The notes below the pieces were generated by a model that was given only the letters and a program-made list of their open reading frames with translations, was not told the DNA's origin and searched no databases. Of a DNA stretch of 40,687 nucleotides, positions 10,213 through 22,812 are shown one piece after another. Location of the stretch: contig KN817722.1 of NCBI GenBank assembly GCA_000827495.1, positions 1 to 40,687 on the forward strand, read 5' to 3'. How positions within the stretch are numbered: the stretch's first letter is position 1; each line of letters starts with the position of its first letter. The stretch is from Hypholoma sublateritium FD-334 SS-4 (taxonomy: Eukaryota; Basidiomycota; Agaricomycetes; Agaricales; Strophariaceae). The translations under genes and the position numbers were made by a program.

Positions 10213-13200
10213 TTATTGTTCCAGATCCTTCGCGTTGGATACTTTTTTCCGCAAGAAATTTCGGGGTAGGCTTAGCACATGACCAAGCGTCCCTTTGCGT
10301 CCGCGGTTTGCCCCCGAATCGGGATGAGTGGCAAGGTTACGACTGCTCTGGCGGCGTTCTGAGAGGTTACTCTGCATCCGCCGCATAGCGACGCCGTTCT
10401 CCTCCGTGGCAAAGTCAAACCCACGGTGTACCGACCGCACTCCAGTCGACATATCTGTTCTGCTTGCTGAGCGCAAGTCCATGGAAGGTCTTGGAAGCGA
10501 GGTCATGCTTCCTATCCGACTTTGGCTGCGAGTACGAGATGTCAATGATGCCGTTGGTCGTCGTTTCAGGGAAGGTAAGGTACTGCGTAGTTGAGGATCA
10601 TGTGCGAGGTCTCTGTGCGGGTCGACCTTGTACACATATCGCAGAGTATCGATGTCGTTTGGATTGAAGGCAAATGTGTATGCTTTGTAGAGATATCGCG
10701 GGAGGAGAGCAAGGCAGACTGTGATGGGTAAACACAACCAGAAATAGGCTGATTCGAACAAGAAGACATTGTTGCCGTAGACTGTGGTGACAAACCATCC
10801 AGGAGCTATGATATTATAGATGGCCTGCAACATTGTTAAGGAAACGCTTAGCAAACGAGACATAAAAACTCACGGTGTATACCCAAACAAGGAGACTTCC
10901 TATGAAGACAGCGAAGAAGACCCAGCCGGTCCAAGCACTTGTATTAAGACCGTTGTAAAGATTGGCAGTAAAGACAGCGGAGAAGACCATAGTCTGATAG
11001 AACATATACATAAGTACCAGGCTGTATAACGGGATAGAGAGTACTGACCGTGGAGAACTCGTTTAACGCAACTTGCCATGCATCGGGACGAGAAGAGATG
11101 GTCATGTATGTATATGCTATCAGAAAATATATGATTGCGGACTGGTATCGATGTTAGTATCAAGTTTGAACTCAGGATACAGAGTTATAACGAACCTGAA
11201 AGATTCCATCGAACATGTATACGCCAAACTGCCTGATTCCGAACCATTTTCCTTCTTTACCATACCAATATAATTCAGGTACAGCCATTAGGACGTGATC
11301 ATCTGTTGGAAGTTATATTGGTGGGATAGGTAGACTGATTGGAGGGCACAGCGTACCGGCAAATCGATCAAATAGACCGATACTAATAACAGGCGCAATC
11401 GTCCAAAAAGAGTTCCAGAAAAGCAGATAAGTATATTCGAACACACTGCGAAGACATCAGGAAGAGCGTAACGGAAAGAAGAGAAAATCAAGCTCACTAA
11501 TTTGAACTCCAGGCACAGTAAATCTGGAACCACCAAAGTACGCCGATACACACAATGTTTTTGTAGAAGAAATTTAAAATCCTATTGAAAGGTGAAAGCA
11601 AGGTCAGTCGTTGAGAGCCAATAGACATTGACGACTGATAAGACTGACATAGTCCCGTTCCGCGCGTACGACCAGTGTCCATGTACCAGCAACAACCTCT
11701 TAAGGAATCGGAACTACAAGATAGATCGCTGTAAGTCAGAAAAGAAGGATCGAACTTGCAAATGTGCTTACTTGTCCAATAGCATAATCCGACGAATTGA
11801 CAGCCTGCAAGCCCTCCTCACCAGATATACCAACACCTACGTCAGCAGCCTATAAAAACAGAAGTGAATTCGATAAACAAAAGCAAAAGCAGATGCAAAT
11901 GCAAACGCACTTGAATCATGCTGACATCGTTGGCGCCGTCGCCAATAGCCAGCGTCATCGCCCCAATACCATCCTTGACCAGCTTGACGATCAACGCTTT
12001 CTGCAGCGGCGAGACACGACAGCAGATAACGCCCTCACAGAGCATGGCGAGCTTTAACAGCAAGTTCTTCGGCTTCTCGTCCGTCAGAGCGACCTCGAGC
12101 GCCGTGCCATCGATGACCAACACGAATCCACCTGGCCGGTCGCCGTTGTTTTCGCCGACGATAGACGAGATGCCCGTTTCCGTACGCCTGAGCGGGGCGC
12201 CGGGATTACCAGTGGCAGAGGTACTATTGGCATTCTCGAGTGGCGACTGCAGCCGTTGAGCAGCGTGCATTGCCGTGGCCTCGATGCCGGGCGCATCTTC
12301 CGAGTCGAGAATCCCACTATCCGGGAAGAAATTCTCCGCGGCATGCACGATCTGGTCGTAGACAGGACGCCCTGAGCTATTTCCGCGAATGACGATGATG
12401 TTCGACTCAGTGCCAATCAAGTTCGTACTATGCCCGATTGCTATTTCCAACCGAGCCCGTCAGTTTCAGTCCACGCAGACGTAACTTGGAATATACTCAC
12501 CGATAGCTGTCTCCAGTTTATCGCCCGTGGCCACCCAGATCTTGATACCAGCAAGCTTGAGGTCCGCGATCGTCTCTGGGACACCATCTTGCAATTTATC
12601 CTCGATAGCCGTCGCGCCGAGCAACCGCAGGTCATGCTCAAGCTCGTTCGATACAGCCTCGATTTTAGCATCTCGATCATCCCGGGCCACAGTAGCCTCA
12701 TGATAACGCTCGCTCCACGCGGCGTACTCGTCCTCTGATCGTGATTGACATCAAATGGATGCCCTTCTATCAATATGGAAGAAAAGACGCACCAGGAATG
12801 ACTTTGTACGCCAAAGTAAGTGTCCGCAGCCCCTCACTCGCAAATTCATCCAGGTGCTGCTCGGTGGTCTGCTTGAGCTCCTCCTGCGAGCCTGGTTTCA
12901 ACCGCTCAAAGATTACGTTGTCCGCACCCTTGCTCAGCAGAAACAGCCGCCCGTCCTCGGTATCCAACTTCCGGAGCACGACGCTCATCCGCTTGCGCGC
13001 GCTGGTGAACTCCAGGATGTTGAGCAACTCGTAGCGCTCGAGGAGCCCTTCCTGTGCCTGCGCCGCTAAACTCGAATGACCAAGCGCACCCTGCGCACCC
13101 TCGCCTTCTTGCCGACCGCTCTTATTCGAGCCCGATCCGGATGGCCTCCCAGGTGTTTCCGTCTCGCAGTCCGCCTCGTCCGCCACGGCGGCGCCATGGA

Positions 13201-15618
13201 ACGGCGTCTGCAGGTACAACACCTCCCTCTCCCGGCCTTTGAACACAAAACCCATGTCCGCCGCGGCCTGCACAAGCGCGGCCTCGTCCGGGCTTTGCGC
13301 CTTGTACTCGACCTTACCTGTGATAGGATCCAGGTTCGTCAGCACCGTGTGGCAGAGCGAAAGCACCGTGAAAAATCCGTTTAGCTGGCGCGCGTGTGCC
13401 GCGCCTGCGGAGTCCGTATCTGCGTTCACAGCGGCGACGAGATCTCTCGAAAGCTCAGCGTCGTGGAAATGATGGAGCGCCTTGACGGGGGTGTTGGTAA
13501 TGCTGGCAGCTTTGGTAGGATCTACAGCGTCAACCTGGGACTCGGGATCGTCGAGAGGCTTCGCTGTTTGGTCGACGGCAGTAGACGCAGAAGAACGGAG
13601 CTCCGCCAACGGGATCTCGGATACGAGCTGTCCACGGTTGAGATCCACATTTCCGAGAGCGGATGGGTATGATGGTGGCGAAGAGGTATTAGACTTGACT
13701 AGTGCTGCTTTTTCCAGGCTGTCCTCATCCACCTCATCCTCGTCACCATGGTATATCTTGCCGCCAATGGAACATTTCTGGAAAATCATTTGATTCTGCA
13801 ACGACGGGTTAAATCTAACTACAGACAGAAAGGGCTGATTGCGCTTACCTGGGTCAGAGTGCCTGTTTTGTCCGAGAAGATGTACTCAATTTGCCCCAGG
13901 TCATCCGACAGATTCCAACTGCGAGCCAGAGTGGCTATCCCATTGTGCACCATATGCGAATCGAAGTAAATGAAGGCAGCCTGACATGTTCTCACAAATT
14001 CGATCGAGATGTACAGCGAAATGGGCACGATGTTTTGAAATCTGTGAGTAAAGAGTGATACGTTAGACGTTGTGTGTTAATGGAAGAGATGTGTCTGCTA
14101 ACGTGATGAGTGCAAACGCAAAGGTGATGAGCCCATTGATCGAAGGATTGTCGCCTGGTCGGTTCGCCCAAAATAGCCATGGAGCATTTCCGGGGAAGTC
14201 GCGATGTTCCAACACCGAGTCGACTACCCCACATGCAATAGCCATGAGCGCCAAAAGGAGAAGATTGATAAACCTGTAGAATACCATCAGCTTTTGGCCC
14301 GAGCTGAGGAATTAGGAAACATACACTTGAGGATTCATCTGTCGCTCTACCTTACTCCTCTTACTCGGCGTCCCACCAGAGTTCATCACTATGCGCGTGT
14401 CCGCGCCGGTGTAAAGAACCACGCCGACGACCCAGCTCGTATTCCTCAGGACCGTTCCCCGTAGCAGAACCATCGGCATGTCCACTGGGAACGTGTCCTT
14501 TCCGACCCTCACCGCCGCGTTGAGTTTGTACATGTTCACGTCAGGGCGGTCACACTCCAACCTGAATGAATTATGCGGAGACGCGCATTCCAACGCCGTG
14601 CGCAGATGCGTGAGTGCAGGCACCGCATTGCGCGACTTGAGGTTGGTCTCGCCGTCCAGGTTCTTCGTCTCCACAAATGCGACATTTTCCTCCTCCGACG
14701 TGGCGCAGATAAGGATATCCGCGGGGAGCGACTCGTTGTCCATGATCTTAACGAAGTCGCCAACAGCGACGTCTTCCCAGTTCTTCTGCATCCAATGCGG
14801 GCGGGCGAAGTCCGCCACCTGGTCTTTGTTCGCGGAGAAGTGAGGGAAACGGTGATGTTCTTCCTCGACATCGTCGTACTCCACGCCTGGAAGCGGCTCC
14901 GGTGGCCCTGTCACACCTTCCAACTCTTCTCCATGAGGCGCGGCCTTGACCTTCTTGGCGCCGCGACCGTACGTACGCAATACGCCACGAACAAACGTCT
15001 TGCTCTTCCGCTGCATAACGTTCGGGTTGACCCAGTCACCTCCGCCAAGTGCGCGGACGACGGAGTTGTTGACACGCCGGTCAGACTGGTGACGCTTAAC
15101 ATCTTCGTAGGCGTCCTTTATCGCAGTAATTCCTATAACGATGAGGAGAGGTAGAATGACAAGACCGGGAGAGATGGTCGAGAACTTGGGGAAGAACTGC
15201 AGGACGGCGATCCCGAGGAAGAATCTAAGTTTAATTGTCAGTTTGATTTGGACAGACGGAACGGTAAGCCTGGGAATGCGCATCCACGACGGCGCTCCAC
15301 AGCGCTCGCACAAATGGCAAAGAGGTGGTACAGTGAGTAGACGTACATGTTCGCTATGCGCCGGAACTGCTCGAGAAGATTACGGGGTAAAAAAGTGACG
15401 ATAGTGTATTTTGACGTGATAACCTGGTTGGTTGCATAGACATGGTCGGGCAGGACCTTGCCGTGCGCGTCGTGATAGTCTTCGGGAAGGTTCTCGTTGA
15501 CGAATACGGTGCGTTGAGGTCCGGGCTCCCTCTTGCGCGAGAAGAGATCCTCGACCTTGAAGGCGGCGACCTTGTCGTACCAACCCACGATGCGAGACTG
15601 TTTATGTGCGGGGGCCAT
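10213..15618 (-). CDS. P4-ATPase phospholipid flippase, Dnf1/Dnf2-like
   Basis: A large multi-exon gene for an aminophospholipid/phosphatidylcholine flippase, which moves lipid from the outer to the inner leaflet of plasma or endosomal membranes. ATG 15618 opens [16 protein letters not shown], then [12 protein letters not shown] and the first membrane pair ([18 protein letters not shown]). The actuator motif LDGETNLK is near 14655, and the flippase-specific TM4 sequence [13 protein letters not shown] near 14035. The phosphorylation site SDKTGTLTQ is near 13880-13850. The nucleotide-binding domain shows [14 protein letters not shown] and [14 protein letters not shown]. Later come [28 protein letters not shown] and [11 protein letters not shown] near 11940. 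The last helices (from about 11280) and a basic Ser/Arg-rich tail end LEQ at 10213. A charged insertion before [20 protein letters not shown] resembles Dnf1/2 more than Drs2. Activity normally needs a Cdc50/Lem3-type partner, which is not in this window. Confidence 0.93.
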
Positions 15619-16291
15619 CGAGTGGGTGGTGCTCCTCTGCGCAGCGCGCGGGCGTCAGATATGACTTTTGGGTGATGTGGGATAAAGAAAGGAAGATCGT
15701 AAAGTTCGTGGCGCTGGGCAGTCGCTCACGCGCGCATAACGGAGGGATGAGGATGGTGGTCAGAGGAGAATTCAAACGCTGTCCGGCCCCGCTGACAAAA
15801 CCGGCATCGCATTTTGCATGACTCAGGTAATCTGACATGACTGAAACAGATTTATCGACTACTGCATCTGCTCCTCACTTTCACCCGGGGATCCGTCCCG
15901 ACAGACGAGCGCCCGCAGCCTCGAGCGATATATTACTACTCTCCGATTTTATACTTAGATCATCGAGGAGGCGTCTCGAAATATCCCATCAAACAGCGGA
16001 ACACGTCAGCAGAATAGCTTCGAGCCGGGCGCTTGCACGGCGGACGGCACGCTCACTCAGTCATGGTGTCCACATGTTGTCATTAGCGCATGTCCAAGGT
16101 ATCATCAATTATCAACAAAGAGTAGCGAGCGATCCGTCACAGGACTAGTCCACATGCAAGAAATATAACAGACGGGAAAGAGCTGGGAAGGAGAGAAAAC
16201 GAAAAGACTAAAGAGTGGGTGTTTCTTATCAAGAAGGGTATATGTATCATATTTTGCGTCGACCACACAAATCTCGGTATCATCGCTCCAT
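15619..16291. other. intergenic region between flippase and septin genes
   Basis: This should hold the flippase promoter and the septin 3' end. A 103-codon plus-strand frame (15837-16148) is Arg/Ser-rich with no recognisable feature, and I do not accept it as a gene. Confidence 0.4.
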
Positions 16292-17864
16292 CTACTGCTG
16301 AGAGGCGGCAGGCCGCTGGTTGGCACCCTCCTTCAGTGCGAGCAGTTGTTTCGACCGGAATGCTTCGTAGTGGATCTGGGCGGTTGTCTCGATGAGGTCT
16401 TGCAAATGCGTCCTGTAAAATTGGGAAGCGTCAGCCGCGTGTCCTCAACGGGCCAAGAAATGTGCAGGGTGAATGTGAGAATGACAGACCTTGTAAGGAA
16501 GTTGCGCAGGTGCATGAACTCGCAGTGCTCAGCGTCCTCCACGTTGACGACTCCCCAGCGGTTCTTGCGCCCGCGGACAGACTTGCCGTCAATGATCACA
16601 TTATTCTCCGAGCCGACGACAGCAAAGGGGATGATTTGCTGTGAAGACAAATTGGTAAGCGGTAGCGAAAGGGGCAATCAACTTACCCTAATCGTCTCGT
16701 TGAGCTGAACCTCCTCTTCGTCATCCTCATCGGTGTCGAAAGGATACAGACGAATATTGTTGTAGATCAACTCGTCCCTGATCTAAAAAGATACGCGACA
16801 AGTCAGCACAGACAACAGCAGGGTGACTGAGTATTACAGACCTTAACCTTGAACCTGTCCCTCTCCTCCAACGTCAAGCTGTCGCTCTTGGCAATGACAG
16901 GTACAACGTTGACAACCTCGCTAAGCTTCTTCATCACAATGACATCGATAGGCCTCAATGCATGGCCGGTGGGGTTAATGAAGTACAAGCAGCAGTGGAT
17001 GCGGGTATCTTGGATGTATCGGTCACGCATGGCAGTCAATTCCTTGCGCAGGTAGGCACTGTGCTGATCTTTGATGTATTTGATGATAGGGTCCCAGCTG
17101 TACGAGAAAATTTGAGGTAAGACCGACGACGTTTCAGTAAAAGCACACCTACCATCCCTCGTTGTTGATCTGGTCGCCATACCCAGGGGTATCAACGATA
17201 TTCAGCCTGAGCTTTACACCATTTTCGACGATGACTGCGGAATAATGTTAGAGGTGACGCTTCATGAATATGAAACGGATTTAAAGGATGGAAGCGCGAG
17301 GATAACACGAGAAGCAAGCAGTTGACACGTCACAGAAGCGCGCAATGGCCACCACCAGATAAACGACACGAAAAACGATACTAAATGGCACAGGGCATGC
17401 CCCACCAAAGGTGGCTATACAATGGACATGAAGAACGCACCATGAGAAACTGCCTGAATCTCCGTTGTCTGCCTCACGGGTTCGTCTGACGCGAAACGGC
17501 CCTTCGAGTCGATGAGGTGGGATGCAAAGATGGTGTTGATGAGTGTCGACTTTCCTAACCCAGTTTGGCCTGTTATATTTTGGAAAATTAGGTCAATAGA
17601 CTGTCCAGCATCGTAGCGAGTGACCAAAAAGAAAACTCGGAACCAACGGGCGCGCTACTTCAGCACTGGTAGCCCCTGCCATTGCCCGCCAACACAAAAA
17701 TAGCGCACCAGCACCAAAACCGCAAAATTCCTCTCTGAGGTACTAAGAAACTCACCAACAACGATAACGTTGAACTGGAATCCACGCTTGAGGAGCTTGT
17801 GCTCAATTTGTTGCGTGATGCTGTCGAAACCAACGTAGGTTTGAGCACGGATTTCTTCTGACAT
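16292..17864 (-). CDS. CDC10: septin, Cdc10-type
   Basis: GTP-binding cytoskeletal protein that co-polymerises with other septins at bud necks, septa and hyphal tips. ATG 17864 gives MSEEIRAQTYVGFDSITQQI, the characteristic short Cdc10 N-terminus, then LLKRGFQFNVIVVG. The P-loop GQTGLGKST is split by the first intron. The next exon reads LINTIFASHLIDSKGR. G3 is VDTPGYGDQINN, and G4 is PVIAKSDSLTLEERDRF near 16890. The septin unique region reads GRKNRWGVVNVEDAEHCEF and MHLRNFLTRTHLQDLIE. The C-terminus is short (SKQLLALKEGANQRPAASQQ), with no coiled coil, as expected of Cdc10. Two introns in the 5' half are unusually long (about 180-200 bp); the others are short. Adjacent genes on both sides are on the same strand. 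Confidence 0.93.
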
Positions 17865-18843
17865 TGTTGGAGGACGGGGGAGCTGGAAAGAAACGAAGAG
17901 AATAAATGAGCACTCTACGCTGGTTCAATAAGAAGGGTATCGACAAGGCGGGCGCATGTCTACATAGACACAACACCCAGAAGTTTGGGCGGTAAAGGAG
18001 CTTTCGTGGCAGGCCGTTGCCCGCCCCTATGTATCGTCACCGACCTGGCAACGGCCTACCCCCCTCACTTTTCTCTGCGTTAACGCGAGCACTCACCAGA
18101 AATTGCAAAGAAATGGGCCTCGACAACTGTTGCGGGTAGGTGAGCAAACGGCGAACGACTTTTCAATTGCGAATTCTCGAACGACGGGGAAATTGATGTG
18201 GTTAGTTTGGCTTAGATGTTCGTTGTAAATATGTACAAGCAGGAGTTGTGGCGGCTGCTCAAAAGCTCGGTCATTCAACTCACATATGACAACGTTCAAA
18301 CGTTCAAATTTCAAACGTTCAATGTCAACCATGGCCGCCTCTTACGTTCAACTCAGAGCGTTCTAAAAACACACCCTTCTTGATTTCACGCATTACGATT
18401 CCTACGAGCCTTAATTGTCGCAAAAATCCCCAAGTACAGTGCACCAGATGAACCAAAGACAAACTCGAAATTTCCATACCTAATCAAATGACAATATTAC
18501 CTGCGCAAAAAATCTGATACTAAAACCGCAAAACGCCTAGAAATAAGAAGACATATTGCATTCGTGCACATATGCCCAGACACCTATGTAAGCCTCGTGT
18601 ACGCTAAATTCGCTGTCTTGCTTCTTGACTTCGTCCTTGACACAACTTCCCAATTGCCTTCTTTCTAATATTTCCCATCTTCATTCATCGGTTACATGCT
18701 TCCAAAAAGTCCGTCTCGCAAGAGGGGCAATTTATAGTTCAGTTCCCAACCTAAAATAAGCCAGAAAAGAAACGGGCAAAAGAAAATGACTCAGTATAAT
18801 TATTCCAATAACAGATTACTTGATGGAAGGACAGAAAAGAGCT
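17865..18843. other. intergenic region upstream of septin
   Basis: The septin promoter and the 3' side of the Aha1 gene. It contains four copies of CGTTCAA (18293, 18301, 18316, 18345). No gene is supported; an 80-codon minus-strand frame at 18093-18332 has no recognisable features. Confidence 0.4.
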
Positions 18844-20384
18844 TCATCGAGAAAGATAGGGTATCGCGAATGCTGCACCGAGCACAATAACAGCGATGGC
18901 TATCGCTACGGTATACGAGGGAGAAGCACGCTTGTTGTCGCCAACGCGGTTTTTAGGACGCGCCATTTTGGATTGGTTTTGGATGTACTCGGACGAATAA
19001 ACGGGGGCTAAAGGAATGAGGTGCACATACCCAATGGACTTGAAACCGTGGATGCTGGAAACAGATTTCAGTACCAGGAAGTGGAACATTTGGGGAGAAT
19101 TTCAACTCACTAGTAGCCCTCGATGTTTCGTTTGATTTCATCCTCTGTGCCGAGAGGTACGCCGACCAAAGAGAAAACAACCTTAGTGGAGTCAGAACCC
19201 TGAGTGAGAGAGGTGGTCAAAGTCGCATCGTGGCCTGCAACAAATGAAGAAGATACCGATTAGCCATTAGCTAGACACAGTATAGCACGATAAATATTTA
19301 CCAGAGGGCCACGTCGGGCTCTGAAGAGCCCATGTTTGAACGATCTCTTTTTCAGGTGTCAGGGATATGTATTTTCCTTTGACACCACCACCAAAGAGTG
19401 AATACTCAGTTCCAGGCTGGGCTTCTGACTGAAAATAGGGAAGACATCAATGTCAGTCAATATTTCATGAGACGGATCTTGACCTTAGCGGGCGCACGAG
19501 TCCATGCGGGAATGCGCTTCTCGTCAGTAAGAAGGGAGTACAAATCTGCCGCAGATGCCTGGAAGTCGGCTTGAACTACAACCGTCGTTCCTTTGACATT
19601 TCCCACTTCCGGTGCTTTGGGTTTGGGCGCAGATGAAGAAGAGGAAGCAATGGGGAGGACAGGCGTTGCGGCGGCGTTCGACGGTGTGGCAGAGCGGCTA
19701 GGATCAGCACTGACAGTCAGATCTTTTCCATGTGTATCAATTATGGCACTAGGAAACGTCGCCAGCTTCGCTTCGAGGACAGCTGGCAGGCGAGTACGGG
19801 CAAGGGTGAACACAGCATCAACTTCTGGCGATGCGGCCGTGGTAAGAGTCCAATTGTACTAGTCAACAAAACGTCAGATAAAATTGACAACACTGGGGCG
19901 TGGAGACAATGATGGGGGCGCGAGGAAGTACTCACAAGGAATTCAGACAGCTGGTCACAGATAATTTCATGAGACACCTCCGGGATAGTTAGTGTCCCTT
20001 TCACTTCTGTGCCGTCACTAGCTGTGCCCTCCCATTTCATGACGACCTTGCAGTCGAAGATAGTAATAAGCCTATAAAAGGCATCCGAAGAGATTAGTAT
20101 GAATGTCAATAGGAAATGTGCATCTAGCACGAGAACATAGGCCGCAAGGTGCAGGAAAGAGCACAGCAGACTAAGACACATATCAAATTCACTCACTTTG
20201 ACTTCCTTTGGCCGAGTTCGATATCTCCATCGACCTCAGTGACTTTAGAGATGGAGGCAATCTGCCCTTCCTTGTCGCCGGTGATACTGATGTTAGCGAG
20301 CTCCCGCTCGAACCATTCAGTGCCCCATCGCGTAATGTTCTTGTTCTTCCAGTGCCAGTTTGCGGTGGACGGAGGTAGAGCCAT
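18844..20384 (-). CDS. AHA1: Aha1-type activator of Hsp90 ATPase with apparent C-terminal membrane anchor
   Basis: Co-chaperone that binds Hsp90 and stimulates its ATPase. ATG 20384 begins MALPPSTANWHWKNKNITRW, the conserved Aha1 N-terminal start. ITIFDCKVVMKWEG and GTLTIPEVSHEI complete the N-terminal domain. A Ser/Ala/Pro linker follows, then the AHSA1 domain: VQADFQASAADLYSLLTDEK, YSLFGGGVKGKYISLTPEK, IVQTWALQSPTWPSGHDAT, GVPLGTEDEIKRNIEGYYIH and GFKSIG. Canonical Aha1 proteins end shortly after this point. Here the last exon stays open through QNQSKMARPKNRVGDNKRAS into a clear hydrophobic helix (YTVAIAIAVIVLGAAFAIPY), stopping at 18844. That would make a tail-anchored Aha1. Alternatively, MARPKNRVG could be the start of a separate 40-residue membrane peptide. 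Confidence 0.85.
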
Positions 20385-22725
20385 GCTTAAATGTTTACAA
20401 GAGATGCAGATGGTAGATTAGATGAAAGAAAAGAACGACACGTCTGTAGTGTTAAATTGGCCGGGAACGGCTGACGGATACTTATTGCGAATTTATTTAT
20501 TTGTGCGCGTTACTTGCTTGTCGTCTTCTATGATGTTCTAGGTCTTTCTCATCCCTTCATCATCGTCAAATGCATCTCACCACCGCTGTCAGGACTGTAT
20601 GTTGATAAAACTGCGCCGTGGGCGCCTGTTGCTATGCTCGCCGTGAAGGAGAATGTTACCTTCGACGCTTGAAGTTTAAGCCACTCTGGCCGATCCACAT
20701 CATCTCTTCTATCTATCACACTACTCACTGTGCCATGGACCTGGAGGCGAATCGCTCAAAATTAGAGATGGGACGCAGCCAAGGCACTGACCCTGAAAAT
20801 TTTCGTGCACTTAATCCTGGATCGCGTTCCGCACCGTCATACATAATGACATTGTTAAATACCGCCTCCACGCCCTTCGACATCCCAAGCTTCATGCAGG
20901 ATCTGCTCCCGGTTGCTGCTGTGGCTCCAAATATACATGCCCCCTCCAGCCTGTCTCTCACAAACCTATGTCGTAAAACAGGCCGACGTGCCTGCTCGTT
21001 GCCTCATTGCAGGAAATAGACCCGAGCACTCATATGATCACAGCCCGACGTCAGTTCTGGGCCAAATAATAACTCCTTTGGTTTCTGCAAGAAAACCGGT
21101 GAGTTTCCTCACTAGCATGCTGTGGATGGACTCATCCTGAATAGAATTTTGTAGTGGCTGCTCAATCAATTAAATAATGACCATATACATTTACCCACTA
21201 ACGTCTACATTTCAGATATCCATTCCACCACTTCGCCCGGGTTACGAGCACAACTCGCCGCAGGGCGAGGAAAAAGTGCGGGACCGAATGGGAACTAGTC
21301 TTCACAAGGCAATCGGTCACTTTTTCAGATTCCGTGCGACCCCTCCGGAATCCAGGACCGTATGGCTCTTCTTTCGTGTCAATCCCTCAGCCCTAATTTT
21401 TGATTGGCTGTACTTCAAAGCAACCTTTCTATATTCTATATATACTCAATCGCACTTTGCTCATAGTGATAATAATTCGTTGGTTGTTTTCGCAGTGCTC
21501 CATCTACGCTCAACGCTTGGCCATGGAACTTTGAGGCACCTCAATACACTTTGATCAAATAATGTATGAATAATTCAAACATCCCCGTTTACGCGACCTT
21601 GCAAGAGGATATCCGGGATACAGACCAGCGATTCAAATTGTTTCACTTTCACTTGAAAACTTTCCATGTTGCGATATCTCCTTCGGGTAGAAAGAACAAT
21701 GGCAGATCTCTAAACGAGGAACTTGACTTAATTAGCAACTGCTCTGGTCACCTCTTGCTTTGATGATTGCTTATTGGCGCCACTACATTCCTTACTTGAA
21801 TATTCACCTGATCCGACTTTATCTCTTCTACTGGTGCGCACATTTTCTTGCGCTTTCAGGATTTTGGTATACTTACGCTTGCATTTCGTTCCTCCGACAC
21901 ATGCGCTCTTTATCCAGTCTTGTAGGCGACCCGTCTCTCTTGTTCTGATTAATTTTCAAGTTTCAATTCAGTCCAAATCCACCGCAGAACGCGGAGAAAT
22001 TGAGCTCGTTCTTAGCCTGGATAAATGCAGTAAAGGGAAGGACGTCTGCCGGAATGTGATTCCACGATCCTTCAATTTATCCATGATGCGCACGCTTTCA
22101 TAGGTTCGCGCATATGTACGAGTCATAGCATTGGCCCTACTACCGCCATTCAAGCAACCATTCGGAGTCATGTCATCATCGGGGTGGTCCTGGTGCAAGT
22201 AATATTCGCGGAAATCATCTGGGAAATGTCCGTAATTTTCCGTGTCTTTTTGTTCTTTTTGCATCGTGTTCAAGGTATTCGCCACTATTTTCGCGGGTCA
22301 TCATTCTAATCTACCCATAGATTATATCCTCTCAATATGCACGGCCACTGGCAAGCCTCGTCGTGTGCGTTCTATGGACTTACCATGGGAGGCGTGCAAT
22401 ATTGACCGATTAATTATAGGGAACTACAATGCATTTTTGATGCTCCAGTCTGCTGTGTTTCGCCGCGTTTTAAATAGTCTGAAAACGTTGAAAAGGCTCA
22501 TTTAAGGCCAAGACTCTAAGAATGCCGCATCAGTCTCCAAATTTAGATCTCAATGTCCGATCTCCTGGAACACGATCTCCCCATACTTACCAGAACTGAC
22601 GAAATGGGGGATTTGGAAACACGGCATCTGCGCCTAATATTGCCGAAACCAAATGTGGTATGTTCCTTCTATAGCCCTGTACGAATCGACAATATGGCCT
22701 TACACATATTGCTGCAGGCAATTTG
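20385..22725. other. long stretch without a convincing gene
   Basis: About 2.3 kb. Several open frames of 60-133 codons exist on both strands (for example plus 20618-21019, containing ALNPGSRSAPSYIMTLLNTA), but none shows a domain, signal peptide or supporting exon chain. One minus-strand candidate is listed separately at 21968. Confidence 0.4.
21968..22264 (-). CDS. possible small hydrophilic protein, unsupported
   Basis: A 98-codon minus-strand frame from ATG 22264 (MQKEQKDTENYGHFPDDFRE) to a stop at 21968. The composition is protein-like: acidic and aromatic in the first half (YYLHQDHPDDD), basic in the second (SVRIMDKLKDRG). It has no recognisable domain, and no upstream exon or promoter element stands out. 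It may be a remnant of a larger gene. Confidence 0.2.
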   Translation of the reverse strand: MQKEQKDTENYGHFPDDFREYYLHQDHPDDDMTPNGCLNGGSRANAMTRTYARTYESVRIMDKLKDRGITFRQTSFPLLHLSRLRTSSISPRSAVDLD

Positions 22726-22733
22726 TATAAATA
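22726..22733 (+). promoter_or_regulatory. TATA box of the terpene synthase gene
   Basis: TATAAATA lies 87 bp upstream of the proposed start ATG at 22813, consistent with a short 5' leader. Confidence 0.55.
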
Positions 22734-22812
22734 CGTCGCGCCTCATAGAAGCGCCTCAGTCAAATTCAGAGTCACCTCTACCTGTAACTTCTTTCATTCC
22801 CCTCTAATCACT

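Noticed and set aside
13054..13793. Several plus-strand frames opposite the flippase exon
   Set aside because: They are shadows of a GC-rich minus-strand exon with clear P4-ATPase motifs.
15837..16148. 103-codon plus-strand frame between flippase and septin
   Set aside because: Arg/Ser-rich with no recognisable feature; it lies in the expected promoter and 3' regions of two well-supported genes.
20618..21019. 133-codon plus-strand frame
   Set aside because: No domain, signal peptide or matching exon. A minus-strand frame over the same bases looks equally plausible, which suggests chance.
21177..21554. 125-codon plus-strand frame
   Set aside because: Composition is not protein-like, with scattered aromatic residues and no domain; it is probably chance in AT-rich DNA.
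22553..22807. 84-codon plus-strand frame just before the terpene synthase
   Set aside because: It stops before the cyclase start, overlaps the TATA box, and does not resemble a terpene synthase N-terminus.
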